From an uncultured Lachnospiraceae bacterium (GTDB lineage: Bacteria; Bacillota; Clostridia; Lachnospirales; Lachnospiraceae): a stretch of 58,165 nucleotides of DNA. Positions 25,304 through 33,873 of this stretch are shown piece by piece; position 1 is the stretch's first letter; each line of letters starts with the position of its first letter. The stretch lies in NCBI GenBank assembly GCA_934408585.1, contig CAKRVA010000009.1:1-58165 (forward strand), written 5' to 3'. Under the pieces are notes generated by a model. It saw nothing but the letters and a program-made list of their open reading frames with translations. It did not search any database and was not told the DNA's origin. A program made the translations under genes and the position numbers.

Positions 25304-25996
25304 TTATTCTTTCACAAAATTATAATAATAGCCAACGCCCCATTTTGTATGTACGTAACGGGGAGCTGATGGATTCTTTTCAATTTTTTCACGCAAACGG
25401 CGAATATGTACATCCACCGTCCGTCCATCTCCCGGATAATCATTTCCCCAAATCAGATTCAAAAGTTTATCACGGCTATATACTTTATTTGGATTCAAAA
25501 CCAGAAGCTCCAGCAATTCAAATTCCTTTGCCGTCAGGTTCATTTCTTTTCCTGCCACATATGCCCGGCGGTCCTCACGATACAGCTTCATATCGCCATC
25601 TTCAATTACCACTGGAGTTTCTTTCTGCTTGGGAGTTGTTCTTCTCATAATTGCCTTGATTCTTGCTTTGACCTCAAGAATATTAAACGGCTTGGTAATA
25701 TAGTCATCTGCGCCATATTCCAGTCCGAGAATCTTGTCCATGTCTTCACCTTTTGCCGTAAGCATAACAATCGGAACATTGGAAAATTCCCTTACCTGCT
25801 GGCACACCTCAAATCCATCCAGCTTCGGAAGCATCACATCCAAAAGAATGATATCATATTCTTTATTTCGAATCATTTCCAAAGCCTCTTCACCATCATA
25901 GGCACAGTCTACTTCCATGCCATCCTGCTCGAGACTGAAATGAATCCCCTTTACAATCAATTTTTCGTCATCTACCACCAAGACTTTTTTTGCCAT
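25304..25996 (-). CDS. OmpR/PhoB family response regulator
   Basis: A 230-residue regulator with a receiver domain (acidic pocket DDE near 9-11, phosphorylated Asp in IILLDVMLP near 53, Lys in ITKPF near 105) and a C-terminal winged helix (RRAYVAGKEMNLTAKEFELL and GRTVDVHIRRLREKI). It pairs with the histidine kinase encoded just downstream. The second ATG is preferred because AAAGG lies 7 bases before it; the first ATG is only a base or so from that site. The gene follows comEA by about 40 bases, so the two-component system is probably transcribed with it. Confidence 0.93.
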   Translation of the reverse strand: MAKKVLVVDDEKLIVKGIHFSLEQDGMEVDCAYDGEEALEMIRNKEYDIILLDVMLPKLDGFEVCQQVREFSNVPIVMLTAKGEDMDKILGLEYGADDYITKPFNILEVKARIKAIMRRTTPKQKETPVVIEDGDMKLYREDRRAYVAGKEMNLTAKEFELLELLVLNPNKVYSRDKLLNLIWGNDYPGDGRTVDVHIRRLREKIEKNPSAPRYVHTKWGVGYYYNFVKE

Positions 25997-26035
25997 TTTC
26001 ATGCCTTTCTTTCATCTTTGCTTTCTGTAGATTTC

Positions 26036-26653
26036 CTACACTGTGATACTGTCCCTGATTTTTTGGAACAGTCCTTCTTTTATCCCCGCCACATTCATGA
26101 TGTCTTCAATTTTTCCATAAGCACCATGCTCTTCCCGATAAGCAATAATCTTTTTTGCCTTGTTTTCTCCAATCCCGGGTAACGTACACAAAAGCTCCTG
26201 CGAAGCTGTATTAATATTTACAAGTCCTTCCGCATGCTCTTCCCACGACCCGTTCAGAAGTTCCACACCTGTCCCGTTCTTTTCTACTTCCTGGTGTGTT
26301 GGAACATATATTTTAATACCGTCCTGAATTACACCTGCCTGATTGAGGTATTCCTCATCTGCATCCTCAGAGAATCCACCTGCCATTGCAATCGCTTCAT
26401 AAATGCGGCTTCCCTCGTTCAGTTCATAGACGCCCGGATGATTTACTGCACCACACACATGAACCATATACCGGGAAATTTCAGGTGTTGAAAATGTATC
26501 TACCTCTTCCGGTACATCCGTCTCCGGTATCATGGTTTCCGGTTCTCTGCTTTCTACCACCAGCATGTCCGGTGAGCTGCTTTTACAACATCCCAATAAG
26601 ATACAACAGCCAATTACCGGCAGTAGCAATATCCATTTCCATTTTTTCTTCAT
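26036..26653 (-). CDS. comEA: ComEA-type DNA-binding protein, lipoprotein-like
   Basis: The 205-residue protein has an N-terminal hydrophobic segment ending in ILLGC (Cys22), a lipobox-like site; ComEA usually has an uncleaved transmembrane anchor. An SLBB domain spans about 62-120 (YMVHVCGAVNHPGVYELNEG). The C-terminus is a double helix-hairpin-helix (VNINTASQELLCTLPGIGENKAKKI, split here by nothing). It would bind incoming double-stranded DNA outside the membrane and pass it to ComEC, encoded four genes downstream. AAAGG lies 7 bases before the chosen ATG; an in-frame ATG 33 bases upstream lacks a site. Confidence 0.9.
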   Translation of the reverse strand: MKKKWKWILLLPVIGCCILLGCCKSSSPDMLVVESREPETMIPETDVPEEVDTFSTPEISRYMVHVCGAVNHPGVYELNEGSRIYEAIAMAGGFSEDADEEYLNQAGVIQDGIKIYVPTHQEVEKNGTGVELLNGSWEEHAEGLVNINTASQELLCTLPGIGENKAKKIIAYREEHGAYGKIEDIMNVAGIKEGLFQKIRDSITV

Positions 26654-26700
26654 CGTTATTCCTTTCCGTTTTGAAAGGTCCCCCATAACGATTACTCATT

Positions 26701-26729
26701 ATTGTAATGGAAATTTTCACGATTTACAA
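26701..26729 (-). promoter_or_regulatory. Promoter of the comEA-two-component operon
   Basis: Read leftward, TTGTAA (26724-26729) and TACAAT (26701-26706) are separated by 17 bases. They lie about 50 bases upstream of the comEA start codon and would drive comEA, the two-component system, the GerMN gene and possibly comEC. Confidence 0.68.
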
Positions 26730-26741
26730 GCACCAAAACAC

Positions 26742-27173
26742 CTATTTACACTTAAAAATAATGACTCCAATAATCGCAATCAGCATACCAATTACCTTCC
26801 GCCACTCAAACGGTTGCTTTTCCACGCCGAAGGCTCCCAAAAGCTCAATCACATAGGCGACAATCAACTGGGAAATCACGATTAACATTACTGCCTTTGC
26901 CGGTCCCAGTGCCGCCATACTCTTGATTACCGTATAAGTAATAAACGCTCCGATTGCACCACCAAGAAGCATATATTTCGGTTCTACTTTCAGAAGATTT
27001 GCAAAAGAGCTTCTGTCCGAAACCACATAAACTCCCAGACATACCAGAAGTGCTGTCAGCTGGACAAATGCATTTGCAACCCAGATACTGGATGACTTTG
27101 TAACCTGTGTATTAAATACTCCCTGGATACTCATTAAAGCCCCCGAAAGTAATGCAATAAAAAATCCAATCAT
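26742..27173 (-). CDS. DMT superfamily small transporter (YdcZ/DUF606 type)
   Basis: A 143-residue membrane protein with about five hydrophobic segments, typical of the half-size YdcZ/DUF606 branch of the drug/metabolite transporter superfamily. Such proteins usually act as homo- or heterodimers. Substrates are largely unknown. It starts MIGFFIALLSGALMSIQGVFN, cut here at 21 only by the text limit, and ends with a lysine-rich tail. The ribosome binding site is AGGCAGG. The gene is separated from both neighbours by about 60 bases and shows no clear partner. Confidence 0.85.
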   Translation of the reverse strand: MIGFFIALLSGALMSIQGVFNTQVTKSSSIWVANAFVQLTALLVCLGVYVVSDRSSFANLLKVEPKYMLLGGAIGAFITYTVIKSMAALGPAKAVMLIVISQLIVAYVIELLGAFGVEKQPFEWRKVIGMLIAIIGVIIFKCK

Positions 27174-27240
27174 ATGAACGCCTGCCTTTCTGCCCTATTG
27201 GCAATTACTAACAGTATATCCATATGATTGGAATTCATTC

Positions 27241-28740
27241 TTATTCTTCGCCATCCATTGCCTGCTGGCGATAATAATCTTCATCCAGATACTCTATTTC
27301 TTCATCTGTCGACTCATCTTCAATATAAGTTTCATCGACTTCCTGACCGGTAATCTGTTCCTTGATTTTCTCCGAAAGTGTTTTTAATTCCTGATTGGCA
27401 TCTGCACCGTTCCAGATTTCTGCAAAAACTGCTTCCAGCTGTACCCAATAGTTACTTGTTTCAATCATTTTGGGCATCGGAGCCGAGGTCTCATATTCTT
27501 TTGCAAAGACGTTCAATGCTCCATTGGTGTATTCCACATTTTTTTCTGCTGAAACTTTTCCGGTACGGTCATACAAAATGTCATTATATTCGGTACATAA
27601 ATACTTTGCAAAGTCATTGGCAATTTCTTTATTCTGGGAATATCCGTTGATGACCACACAGTTCGTCATGGAAAGAGATCTGGATACTTCTCCCTCTTTG
27701 GTTGACGGTGTTGTCAAAAAGCCATATTCATATGCAAATGTTCCGTCCGCCTTCGCCTGTTCCAATGTTGCAACCGCATCGGAAGTAGCAATCGTAAATA
27801 CTACTTTTCCCTGTATGAAATCATCCAGTGTACTTTCGTAACTGATTTCACTCGTATCAATGGAAAAGAAGTTGTTCAGGTTCTGGTATGCTTTCATGCT
27901 GTCAATCGCATTGCGGTTATAAATATCAACCTGTGTCGTATCCCATCCGGATTCGCCACCCATATTGATGGCATTACCCACAAAGAAATAGTTGTAAAAA
28001 ATATCGGTAACATCCCACTTAAATACAGATTCTACCTGTTCGGGCGCATCATAACTGTCTGCAAAAGATAAAATATCATCCAGACTCTGTGGCAGAATTT
28101 CTGCAATCTTGTCTGCAATCTGCTCCTCGGTAAACGTAGTCTCCTGTGTATCATTACTCTGTTCTTCCGAAGACTGCTCCGCATCTGCTTCTGATTCTGC
28201 TTTTGCTGCAGCCGCCTCCTGCTCCAGCTGTTTCACTGCCGACTCCCTTAAATAGGTTTCGTTATAAAGCAGAGAGCTTGTTTCAAAATAAAATGGATAT
28301 CCGATTATTTTATCTTTATAGGTTGCCGCCTTTAACGCAACATCGGCATATGTCTCCTGCAAATCAAATGTTGGTGCTATTTCATCTGCAAGTCCTGCCA
28401 GATATGCTTTTTCCAATGCATCATGACTGATAATATACATATCCGGTACATTGGAGTTGATGGAACTGTCATTTATCGTTTCCACATAATCCAGTCCCGA
28501 TTCCAGAACCGGCACAATCCGGGTATCATGTGCTTCATTATAAGAAACAGCTGCACTACTGATATAAGGAGTGATTGCATCATCCGTATACCAGATGTAA
28601 ATGCTGTCTTTTCCGGTTCCCAGCAAGGTTCCTTCTGTTTCCTGCGTTTTTTCACGAATTGGCAGTCCCGATTTTCCAATCAGAAACACGGTTGCCGCGG
28701 CCAGGGCAATCAATAGAATTGCCGTCAGTCGTCTCTTCAT
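27241..28740 (-). CDS. Orphan extracellular solute-binding protein, membrane-anchored
   Basis: The 499-residue protein has an N-terminal hydrophobic segment (residues 5-22) without a lipobox cysteine, so it is probably anchored or secreted. A type-1 solute-binding fold follows (IYIWYTDDAITPYI, AFxxG-like turns, CVVINGYSQNKEIANDFAKYL). Between about 165 and 215 there is a Glu/Ala/Gln/Ser-rich insertion, and the C-terminus is very acidic. No permease or ATPase gene lies nearby. It starts 15 bases after argD with its own GGAG site, so it probably ends the arginine operon transcript. A role in amino-acid or sugar uptake with a distant permease, or in sensing, is possible. Confidence 0.82.
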   Translation of the reverse strand: MKRRLTAILLIALAAATVFLIGKSGLPIREKTQETEGTLLGTGKDSIYIWYTDDAITPYISSAAVSYNEAHDTRIVPVLESGLDYVETINDSSINSNVPDMYIISHDALEKAYLAGLADEIAPTFDLQETYADVALKAATYKDKIIGYPFYFETSSLLYNETYLRESAVKQLEQEAAAAKAESEADAEQSSEEQSNDTQETTFTEEQIADKIAEILPQSLDDILSFADSYDAPEQVESVFKWDVTDIFYNYFFVGNAINMGGESGWDTTQVDIYNRNAIDSMKAYQNLNNFFSIDTSEISYESTLDDFIQGKVVFTIATSDAVATLEQAKADGTFAYEYGFLTTPSTKEGEVSRSLSMTNCVVINGYSQNKEIANDFAKYLCTEYNDILYDRTGKVSAEKNVEYTNGALNVFAKEYETSAPMPKMIETSNYWVQLEAVFAEIWNGADANQELKTLSEKIKEQITGQEVDETYIEDESTDEEIEYLDEDYYRQQAMDGEE

Positions 28741-28755
28741 ACTCTGACTCCATTT

Positions 28756-29949
28756 CTAACAATCGATGCAAGCTCTCAAAATTGCAATCATCTGGTCCAC
28801 ATTTTCCTTCGTAATAACGAGCGGTGGAACAAACCGAATAATATTCGTTCCCGCATTAATCAGAATCAATCCCTTTTCAAGAGCCTTATTAATGATTGGT
28901 CCAACCGGTTCTTTAAACACCAGTCCCTGCATCAGACCAATTCCACGTCTTGTTTCAATCACATCATAATCTGCTGCAAGCTTATCTAACTGCTCCTCAA
29001 GATAAGCTCCAACATTTCGCACATTATCTATTATATGGTTCTCCTCGAATAAATCAAGTACTATGTTGATTGCTGCTGCAGCCAGAGGATTTCCGCCATA
29101 TGTAGTTCCGTGATCCCCACTTGTCAGTGATTGCTGTGCCACCTTTTCGGTCATCAGAAATGCTCCTACCGGAACACCACAGCCCAATGCTTTTGCCGTC
29201 GTCATAATATCCGGCTTTACCCCATATTTCTGCCATGCATACATATAACCGGTACGTCCCATTCCACACTGGATTTCATCCAGAATCAACAGAATGTCCT
29301 TCTCTTCACAAAGTGCTTTCACCTGTTTCAGGAAAGATTCTTCTGCCGGATAAATACCGCCTTCTCCCTGTACGGTTTCAAACAGGATTGCACACGTTTT
29401 ATCCGTCACCTGCTCCAGAACACTCTCAAAATCATTCATTTTTGCAAAACGGATATGCCCAATCATCGGCTCAAATGCTTCCCGGTATTTTGGATTTCCG
29501 GTAACCGATAATGCTCCCATCGTTCTTCCGTGGAAAGAATGTTCCATCGCAATAATCTCATGATCGGTGCAGCCGTCCTTCAGATATGCATATTTTCTGG
29601 CTGCCTTAATTGCTCCCTCCACAGACTCTGCTCCGCTGTTTGTAAAAAAGACGCGGTCCATTCCGGAAACTTTTTTCAGCTTTTTCGCAGCTTCAATTGC
29701 CGGTACATTATAGTAATAATTTGACGTGTGAATCAGCTTGTCAATCTGTGCCTTTAATGCATCATCATATTTCTTGTTATGATATCCAAGTGCAAAAACT
29801 GCAATTCCTGCACAAAAATCAAGATATTCTTTTCCTTCGATATCGTAAAGATGAACACCCTCTCCCTTATCGAGTACAACCTGATAACGGTTATAGGTAT
29901 GCAGCAATGCTTTCTCTGCTTCGTCAATATATTCTTTCATTGTTTCCAT
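28756..29949 (-). CDS. argD: Acetylornithine aminotransferase
   Basis: A PLP-dependent class III aminotransferase of 397 residues that converts N-acetylglutamate semialdehyde to N-acetylornithine. The PLP lysine is Lys253 in TTAKALGCGVPVG, with Asp224 in LDEIQCGMGRTG. NSGAESVEGAIK and HSFHGRTMGAL are conserved cofactor-binding regions. GGGAG lies 7 bases before the ATG. It is the fifth gene of the leftward argC-GNAT-argJ-argB-argD operon. Confidence 0.95.
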   Translation of the reverse strand: METMKEYIDEAEKALLHTYNRYQVVLDKGEGVHLYDIEGKEYLDFCAGIAVFALGYHNKKYDDALKAQIDKLIHTSNYYYNVPAIEAAKKLKKVSGMDRVFFTNSGAESVEGAIKAARKYAYLKDGCTDHEIIAMEHSFHGRTMGALSVTGNPKYREAFEPMIGHIRFAKMNDFESVLEQVTDKTCAILFETVQGEGGIYPAEESFLKQVKALCEEKDILLILDEIQCGMGRTGYMYAWQKYGVKPDIMTTAKALGCGVPVGAFLMTEKVAQQSLTSGDHGTTYGGNPLAAAAINIVLDLFEENHIIDNVRNVGAYLEEQLDKLAADYDVIETRRGIGLMQGLVFKEPVGPIINKALEKGLILINAGTNIIRFVPPLVITKENVDQMIAILRACIDC

Positions 29950-29982
29950 ATGTTTTCTCCCATTGTTGAAACTTTATTCCGG

Positions 29983-30882
29983 TTATTTTACATCCTCACA
30001 CAGAAAATCATCATCCGGTACAATTGCCGTTCCGATTCCATTGTGGGTAAAGATTTCCAAAAGCATACTGTGTGGAATTCTGCCATCCAGAATATGCACT
30101 CTGTTTACTCCGTTTTTCACGGCACTCGTACAGTTATTCAGTTTCGGAAGCATTCCTCCACCGATAATTCCATCGGCAATCAGAGCATCGGCATCGGATG
30201 CCGTAATTCGGGAAATAAAGGAACTCTTATCGTTAATGTCCTTATATAAACCTTCAATATCAGTTAAAAATACCAGCTTATTTGCGCCGACTGCTTTTGC
30301 AATGGCACATGCCGCATCATCTGCATTGATGTTGTATGTTGCAAAATGTTCATCATATCCGATTGGTGCAACAATCGGAAGAAAATCCTTTTCCAGCATA
30401 TCAAACAGTATCTTGGGATTTACCTCGGTAATATTTCCAACAAATCCGATATCCTTACCATCTGAATACTTCTTTTCAACCTTGAGGAGTCCGCCGTCTT
30501 TTCCGCTGATACCAACAGAACTTACCCCCAGCTCTTCTACCATGTTGACGAGGCTTTTGTTTACCTTGTTCAAAACCATCTCGGCAATTTCCATGGTTTC
30601 TTCATCCGTAACACGCAATCCGTTGACAAACTCTGCTTCTTTTCCAACCTTTCCTACCCAGCGGCTGATTTCCTTTCCGCCACCATGCACGATAATCGGT
30701 TTGAAACCAACCAGCTTTAACAAAGTAACATCTTTGATTACGTTTTTCTTTAATTCCTCATTGCTCATGGCAGAACCGCCATATTTTACAACGATGATTT
30801 TACGGTTAAACTGTTGTATGTAAGGGAGCGCCTCAATCAGCACCTCCGCCTTTTTTAATACTTCCTGCATATCCTTATCCAT
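29983..30882 (-). CDS. argB: Acetylglutamate kinase
   Basis: A 299-residue amino-acid kinase that phosphorylates N-acetylglutamate, the usual feedback-controlled step of arginine synthesis. Key motifs are VVKYGGSAM near 31-39, IVHGGGKEIS near 63-72, and the nucleotide-binding LTDIEGLY and GGGMLPKLN. The N-terminal helix before the kinase core is the extra element seen in arginine-sensitive hexameric enzymes, so feedback inhibition is plausible. It lies 20 bases after argJ and 33 bases before argD. AAAGGA precedes the ATG. Confidence 0.95.
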   Translation of the reverse strand: MDKDMQEVLKKAEVLIEALPYIQQFNRKIIVVKYGGSAMSNEELKKNVIKDVTLLKLVGFKPIIVHGGGKEISRWVGKVGKEAEFVNGLRVTDEETMEIAEMVLNKVNKSLVNMVEELGVSSVGISGKDGGLLKVEKKYSDGKDIGFVGNITEVNPKILFDMLEKDFLPIVAPIGYDEHFATYNINADDAACAIAKAVGANKLVFLTDIEGLYKDINDKSSFISRITASDADALIADGIIGGGMLPKLNNCTSAVKNGVNRVHILDGRIPHSMLLEIFTHNGIGTAIVPDDDFLCEDVK

Positions 30883-30902
30883 GATTTTTTCCTTTCCCCT
30901 CT

Positions 30903-32126
30903 TTAGCTGCGGTAATCCGCATTTATTTTTACATAATCATACGTTAGATCACAGCCCCAGGCAGTTGCTTCTTCCTGGCCCATTTTCATATCCACCAGAA
31001 TCTGTACCTCTTTCTGTGAGAGAATCTCGCTCGCCTCTTCCTCACTGTATCCGGCATCTGCGCCATCTTTATAAATCAGCATCTGCTTTCCGCCTGCTGC
31101 ATAATACAATTCCATATTTTCAGGGTCAAACGATGCTCCGGAATATCCCAGTGCACAAAGAATCCGGCCCCAGTTCGCATCATGTCCGTAAACAGCTGCC
31201 TTTGTCAGGCTGGAGCAGATAACACTTTTTGCAAGGGTACGGGCATTCTGCTTCGTATCCATATGGAATACTTTACATTCAATAAGCGCTGTTGCGCCTT
31301 CTCCATCTCCTGCCAGACGTTTTGCCTGTGTTTCATTTACAAAATGAAGTGCTGCTTTAAAATCCTCATATGCCTGCGTTCCCTCTTTAATTGTCGGATT
31401 GCCTGCCATTCCGTTTGCCATAACAAGAAGCGTATCATTTGTGGAAGTATCTCCATCGACGGAAATCATGTTGTAGGTATCCACAACATCCTCTTTCAGG
31501 AGCTTTGTCAGAACATCCTTTTCAATCACTGCATCTGTTGCAACATATCCCAACATGGTACACATATTCGGATGAATCATGCCGGAGCCCTTGCTCATGG
31601 CACCAATCGTTACGGTCACGCCTTCGATATCCAGCTCTACTGCAAGTTCCTTATTTATAGTATCCGTAGTCATAATTGCCTTGGAAGCATCCGTTCCTGC
31701 CTGTGGTGTTGCTTCTTTTTTCTCTACAAGCTGCGCAATTCCCGCTTTAATCCGTTCCATGGGCAGCTGTGCACCGATTACTCCGGTAGATCCTACCAGA
31801 ACCGCATTTTCCGGAATGTTTAAAAGTTTTGCAGCTTCCTTTGCAGTTTCCTCACAATATGCCATTCCCTCTGCACCTGTACCGGCATTTGCAATTCCGG
31901 TATTTACGATAACCGCCTGTACATATGGGGAGGTTTCTACCAGTTTCTTATCCCATTTGACCGGTGCTGCTTTTACGACATTGCTGGTAAATGTTCCTGC
32001 CACTACACACGGCTTTTCACTGTATATAATTGCCATATCCTTACGGTTTTGATATTTGATGGCTGCTTCTACGCCTGCTGCCTGAAATCCTTTTGCTGCG
32101 GTAATTCCACCCTTAATCAGTCTCAT
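30903..32126 (-). CDS. argJ: Bifunctional glutamate N-acetyltransferase/ornithine acetyltransferase
   Basis: A 407-residue Ntn-type enzyme that moves acetyl groups from acetylornithine to glutamate, and in the bifunctional form also uses acetyl-CoA. The precursor cleaves itself before Thr190 in PNMCTMLGYVATDA; the alpha chain ends there and the Thr becomes the nucleophile. The oxyanion region STGVIG is at about 113-118. Cys replaces the more common Ala before the nucleophile. GAGAGG lies about 8 bases before the ATG. No argE or argA is needed in a recycling pathway of this kind. Confidence 0.94.
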   Translation of the reverse strand: MRLIKGGITAAKGFQAAGVEAAIKYQNRKDMAIIYSEKPCVVAGTFTSNVVKAAPVKWDKKLVETSPYVQAVIVNTGIANAGTGAEGMAYCEETAKEAAKLLNIPENAVLVGSTGVIGAQLPMERIKAGIAQLVEKKEATPQAGTDASKAIMTTDTINKELAVELDIEGVTVTIGAMSKGSGMIHPNMCTMLGYVATDAVIEKDVLTKLLKEDVVDTYNMISVDGDTSTNDTLLVMANGMAGNPTIKEGTQAYEDFKAALHFVNETQAKRLAGDGEGATALIECKVFHMDTKQNARTLAKSVICSSLTKAAVYGHDANWGRILCALGYSGASFDPENMELYYAAGGKQMLIYKDGADAGYSEEEASEILSQKEVQILVDMKMGQEEATAWGCDLTYDYVKINADYRS

Positions 32127-32140
32127 GATAACATCCTCTC

Positions 32141-32605
32141 TTATCCCTCGTTATATTTAATAATGTTCTCAGTATTCAATGTAAAATCATAATAATTCAA
32201 ATCTTCTCTCTTTGTCCACCCGATGGTCTTCCAGAACGCATTTCCAATATCATTTCTTGTAAATGCAATCAATGAAACTTTACTGATGTGTTCCTTTTGA
32301 AGCTCCTTCATGCAAAACACCACCATGCTCTTTCCGATTCCATGCATCCGGTAGGCCTCGTCCACGCATACGTGATAAAGACATCCTCTTCTGCCATCAT
32401 GACCACAGAGAATACTTCCTACAATTTTTCCATCTGCAACTGCAACGACGCTCGTCGTTGGATTTCTTTTTAAAAAGGCTTCCACCCCTTCTTTGGAATC
32501 ATCAATGCTTCGGATGGCAAATCCCTTGATGGTCATCCATAAATCCTTCACGCCCTGATAATCTTCCAACGTCATTGTTCTAATTGTAAAATTACATTCC
32601 GCCAT
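32141..32605 (-). CDS. GNAT family N-acetyltransferase in the arginine operon
   Basis: A 154-residue GNAT acetyltransferase. The acetyl-CoA binding loop reads RMHGIGKSMV near residue 88, preceded by the beta-4 strand LYHVCVDEAY, and motif B has GNAFWKTIGW. It lies between argC and argJ with short spacers of about 15-20 bases. Short GNAT proteins can supply N-acetylglutamate to prime the arginine cycle, so that role is inferred from context. The sequence alone does not show the acyl acceptor; a general acetyltransferase is the alternative. Confidence 0.85.
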   Translation of the reverse strand: MAECNFTIRTMTLEDYQGVKDLWMTIKGFAIRSIDDSKEGVEAFLKRNPTTSVVAVADGKIVGSILCGHDGRRGCLYHVCVDEAYRMHGIGKSMVVFCMKELQKEHISKVSLIAFTRNDIGNAFWKTIGWTKREDLNYYDFTLNTENIIKYNEG

Positions 32606-32624
32606 TTCTTTTTCTTCCTTAATA

Positions 32625-33572
32625 TTAAAGATTTAATCCTTTTTCTTCTTCCACGCCCATCATAATATTCATACACTGTATCGCTGCTCCGGAAGCACCC
32701 TTGCCAAGATTATCAAAACGGGACGATACCAGAATTCTTTCTTCGTTTCCTGTTACAAAAATTTCCAATCCATCCCATCCCGAACGGGCATTTCCTGCAA
32801 GGAATCCATTGGTTTCCTCTTCTTTGCCAAGAGGCATCACCTGAATAAACTGCTTACCTTTATAAAACTCTGCAAGCTTTTCATGAATCTGCTCGATTCC
32901 CGGCTTGCCGTTCAGCATATCTGCATAGAACGGAACAGATACAATCATTCCACTATAATAATCACAAACCATTGGGGAAAACAATGGTGTTCTGTCAAGT
33001 CCCGTTATTTTTGTCATTTCTTTTAAATGTTTGTGCTGCTGGGACAATGCATATTCTCTCGGTGCATCATACTCCGCATCACGATTATCCCCTTCGTAAA
33101 CTGCGATTGCCTTTTTTCCGGCACCGCTATATCCGGACATTGCAAAAGAAGATACCGGGTAATCCTTTGGCAATATGCCTGTGGCAATCAACGGATATAC
33201 CAGCGAAATAAATCCTGTTGCATAACATCCCGGAACAGCAATCCGCTTTCCGGTTGCAATTCTCAGATAGTTTTCTTTGGAAAGCTCCGGGAATCCATAG
33301 GTCCATCCCGGCTCGGTACGGTGTGCCGTAGAAGTATCTATAATACGGACATTTTCATTTTCTACCAGACTTACGGATTCTCTTGCTGCGGCATCCGGCA
33401 GACAAAGAAAGGTAATATCGGATTCATTGATTAATCGTTTTCTCTCATTTATATCCTTTCTTAATTCGGAAGAAATCGGTAAAATTTCTACATCATCTCT
33501 TCCTGCAAAACGCTCATGAATTCTTAATCCTGTCGTTCCTTCACTTCCATCAATGAAAATTTTTGTCTTCAT
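32625..33572 (-). CDS. argC: N-acetyl-gamma-glutamyl-phosphate reductase (type 2)
   Basis: A 315-residue NADPH-dependent reductase, the third step of arginine synthesis. The Rossmann N-terminus is KIFIDGSEGTTGLRIHERF and the catalytic Cys116 lies in VPGCYATGF. The compact sequence and short length suit the second ArgC class. The ATG at 33572 is chosen because a GGAAAGG site precedes it and the family start aligns there; longer in-frame starts upstream would add about 50 unlike residues. It is the first gene of the leftward operon and faces argG. Confidence 0.94.
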   Translation of the reverse strand: MKTKIFIDGSEGTTGLRIHERFAGRDDVEILPISSELRKDINERKRLINESDITFLCLPDAAARESVSLVENENVRIIDTSTAHRTEPGWTYGFPELSKENYLRIATGKRIAVPGCYATGFISLVYPLIATGILPKDYPVSSFAMSGYSGAGKKAIAVYEGDNRDAEYDAPREYALSQQHKHLKEMTKITGLDRTPLFSPMVCDYYSGMIVSVPFYADMLNGKPGIEQIHEKLAEFYKGKQFIQVMPLGKEEETNGFLAGNARSGWDGLEIFVTGNEERILVSSRFDNLGKGASGAAIQCMNIMMGVEEEKGLNL

Positions 33573-33659
33573 ATTATATATGTCCTTTCCAATTGCTATC
33601 ATAAACTTATCTTTTATCTTACCACAATCTGTCCCGTTCGTGGAGATATTTCTGTTTCT

Positions 33660-33688
33660 TATATAATGCGCCTTGTATAACAATACAA
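33660..33688 (-). promoter_or_regulatory. Promoter of the argC operon
   Basis: Read leftward, TTGTAT (33683-33688) and TATATA (33660-33665) are separated by 17 bases. The -35 is part of a small dyad, TTGTAT and ATACAA around four bases. A candidate ARG box lies immediately upstream at 33693-33707. Confidence 0.72.
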
Positions 33689-33692
33689 CTTT

Positions 33693-33770
33693 TATGCATA
33701 ATATGCAAGCATTTTTTATAATTATGAACATTTTTGCTTATATTAAATATCAGTTATGCAAAAATATGCA
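33693..33770. promoter_or_regulatory. Candidate ArgR operators (ARG boxes)
   Basis: TATGCA occurs at 33693-33698 and 33702-33707, then again at 33755-33760 and 33765-33770. Each pair sits in an AT-rich dyad resembling the TGCATA-containing ARG boxes. One pair adjoins the argC promoter and the other lies just upstream of the argG -35. The arrangement fits coordinated repression of both transcripts by ArgR with arginine. No argR gene is present here. Confidence 0.55.
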
Positions 33771-33779
33771 AAATAAGTA

Positions 33780-33808
33780 TTGCATTTTGAAATAGAATGT
33801 TGTATATT
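33780..33808 (+). promoter_or_regulatory. Promoter of argG
   Basis: TTGCAT (33780-33785) and TATATT (33803-33808) are 17 bases apart and point to argG, whose ATG lies about 65 bases downstream. The candidate ARG box at 33755-33770 lies directly upstream. Confidence 0.72.
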
Positions 33809-33873
33809 AGCAAATGTGATGAAGAACCGTGATTCAAAAAATACATATACAAACACTTATGGAGGAATGAATT

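Noticed and set aside
33673..33688. TTGTAT-AACA-ATACAA as a separate operator
   Set aside because: It overlaps the argC -35, and its halves are explained by the promoter sequence; it is mentioned only as part of that promoter.
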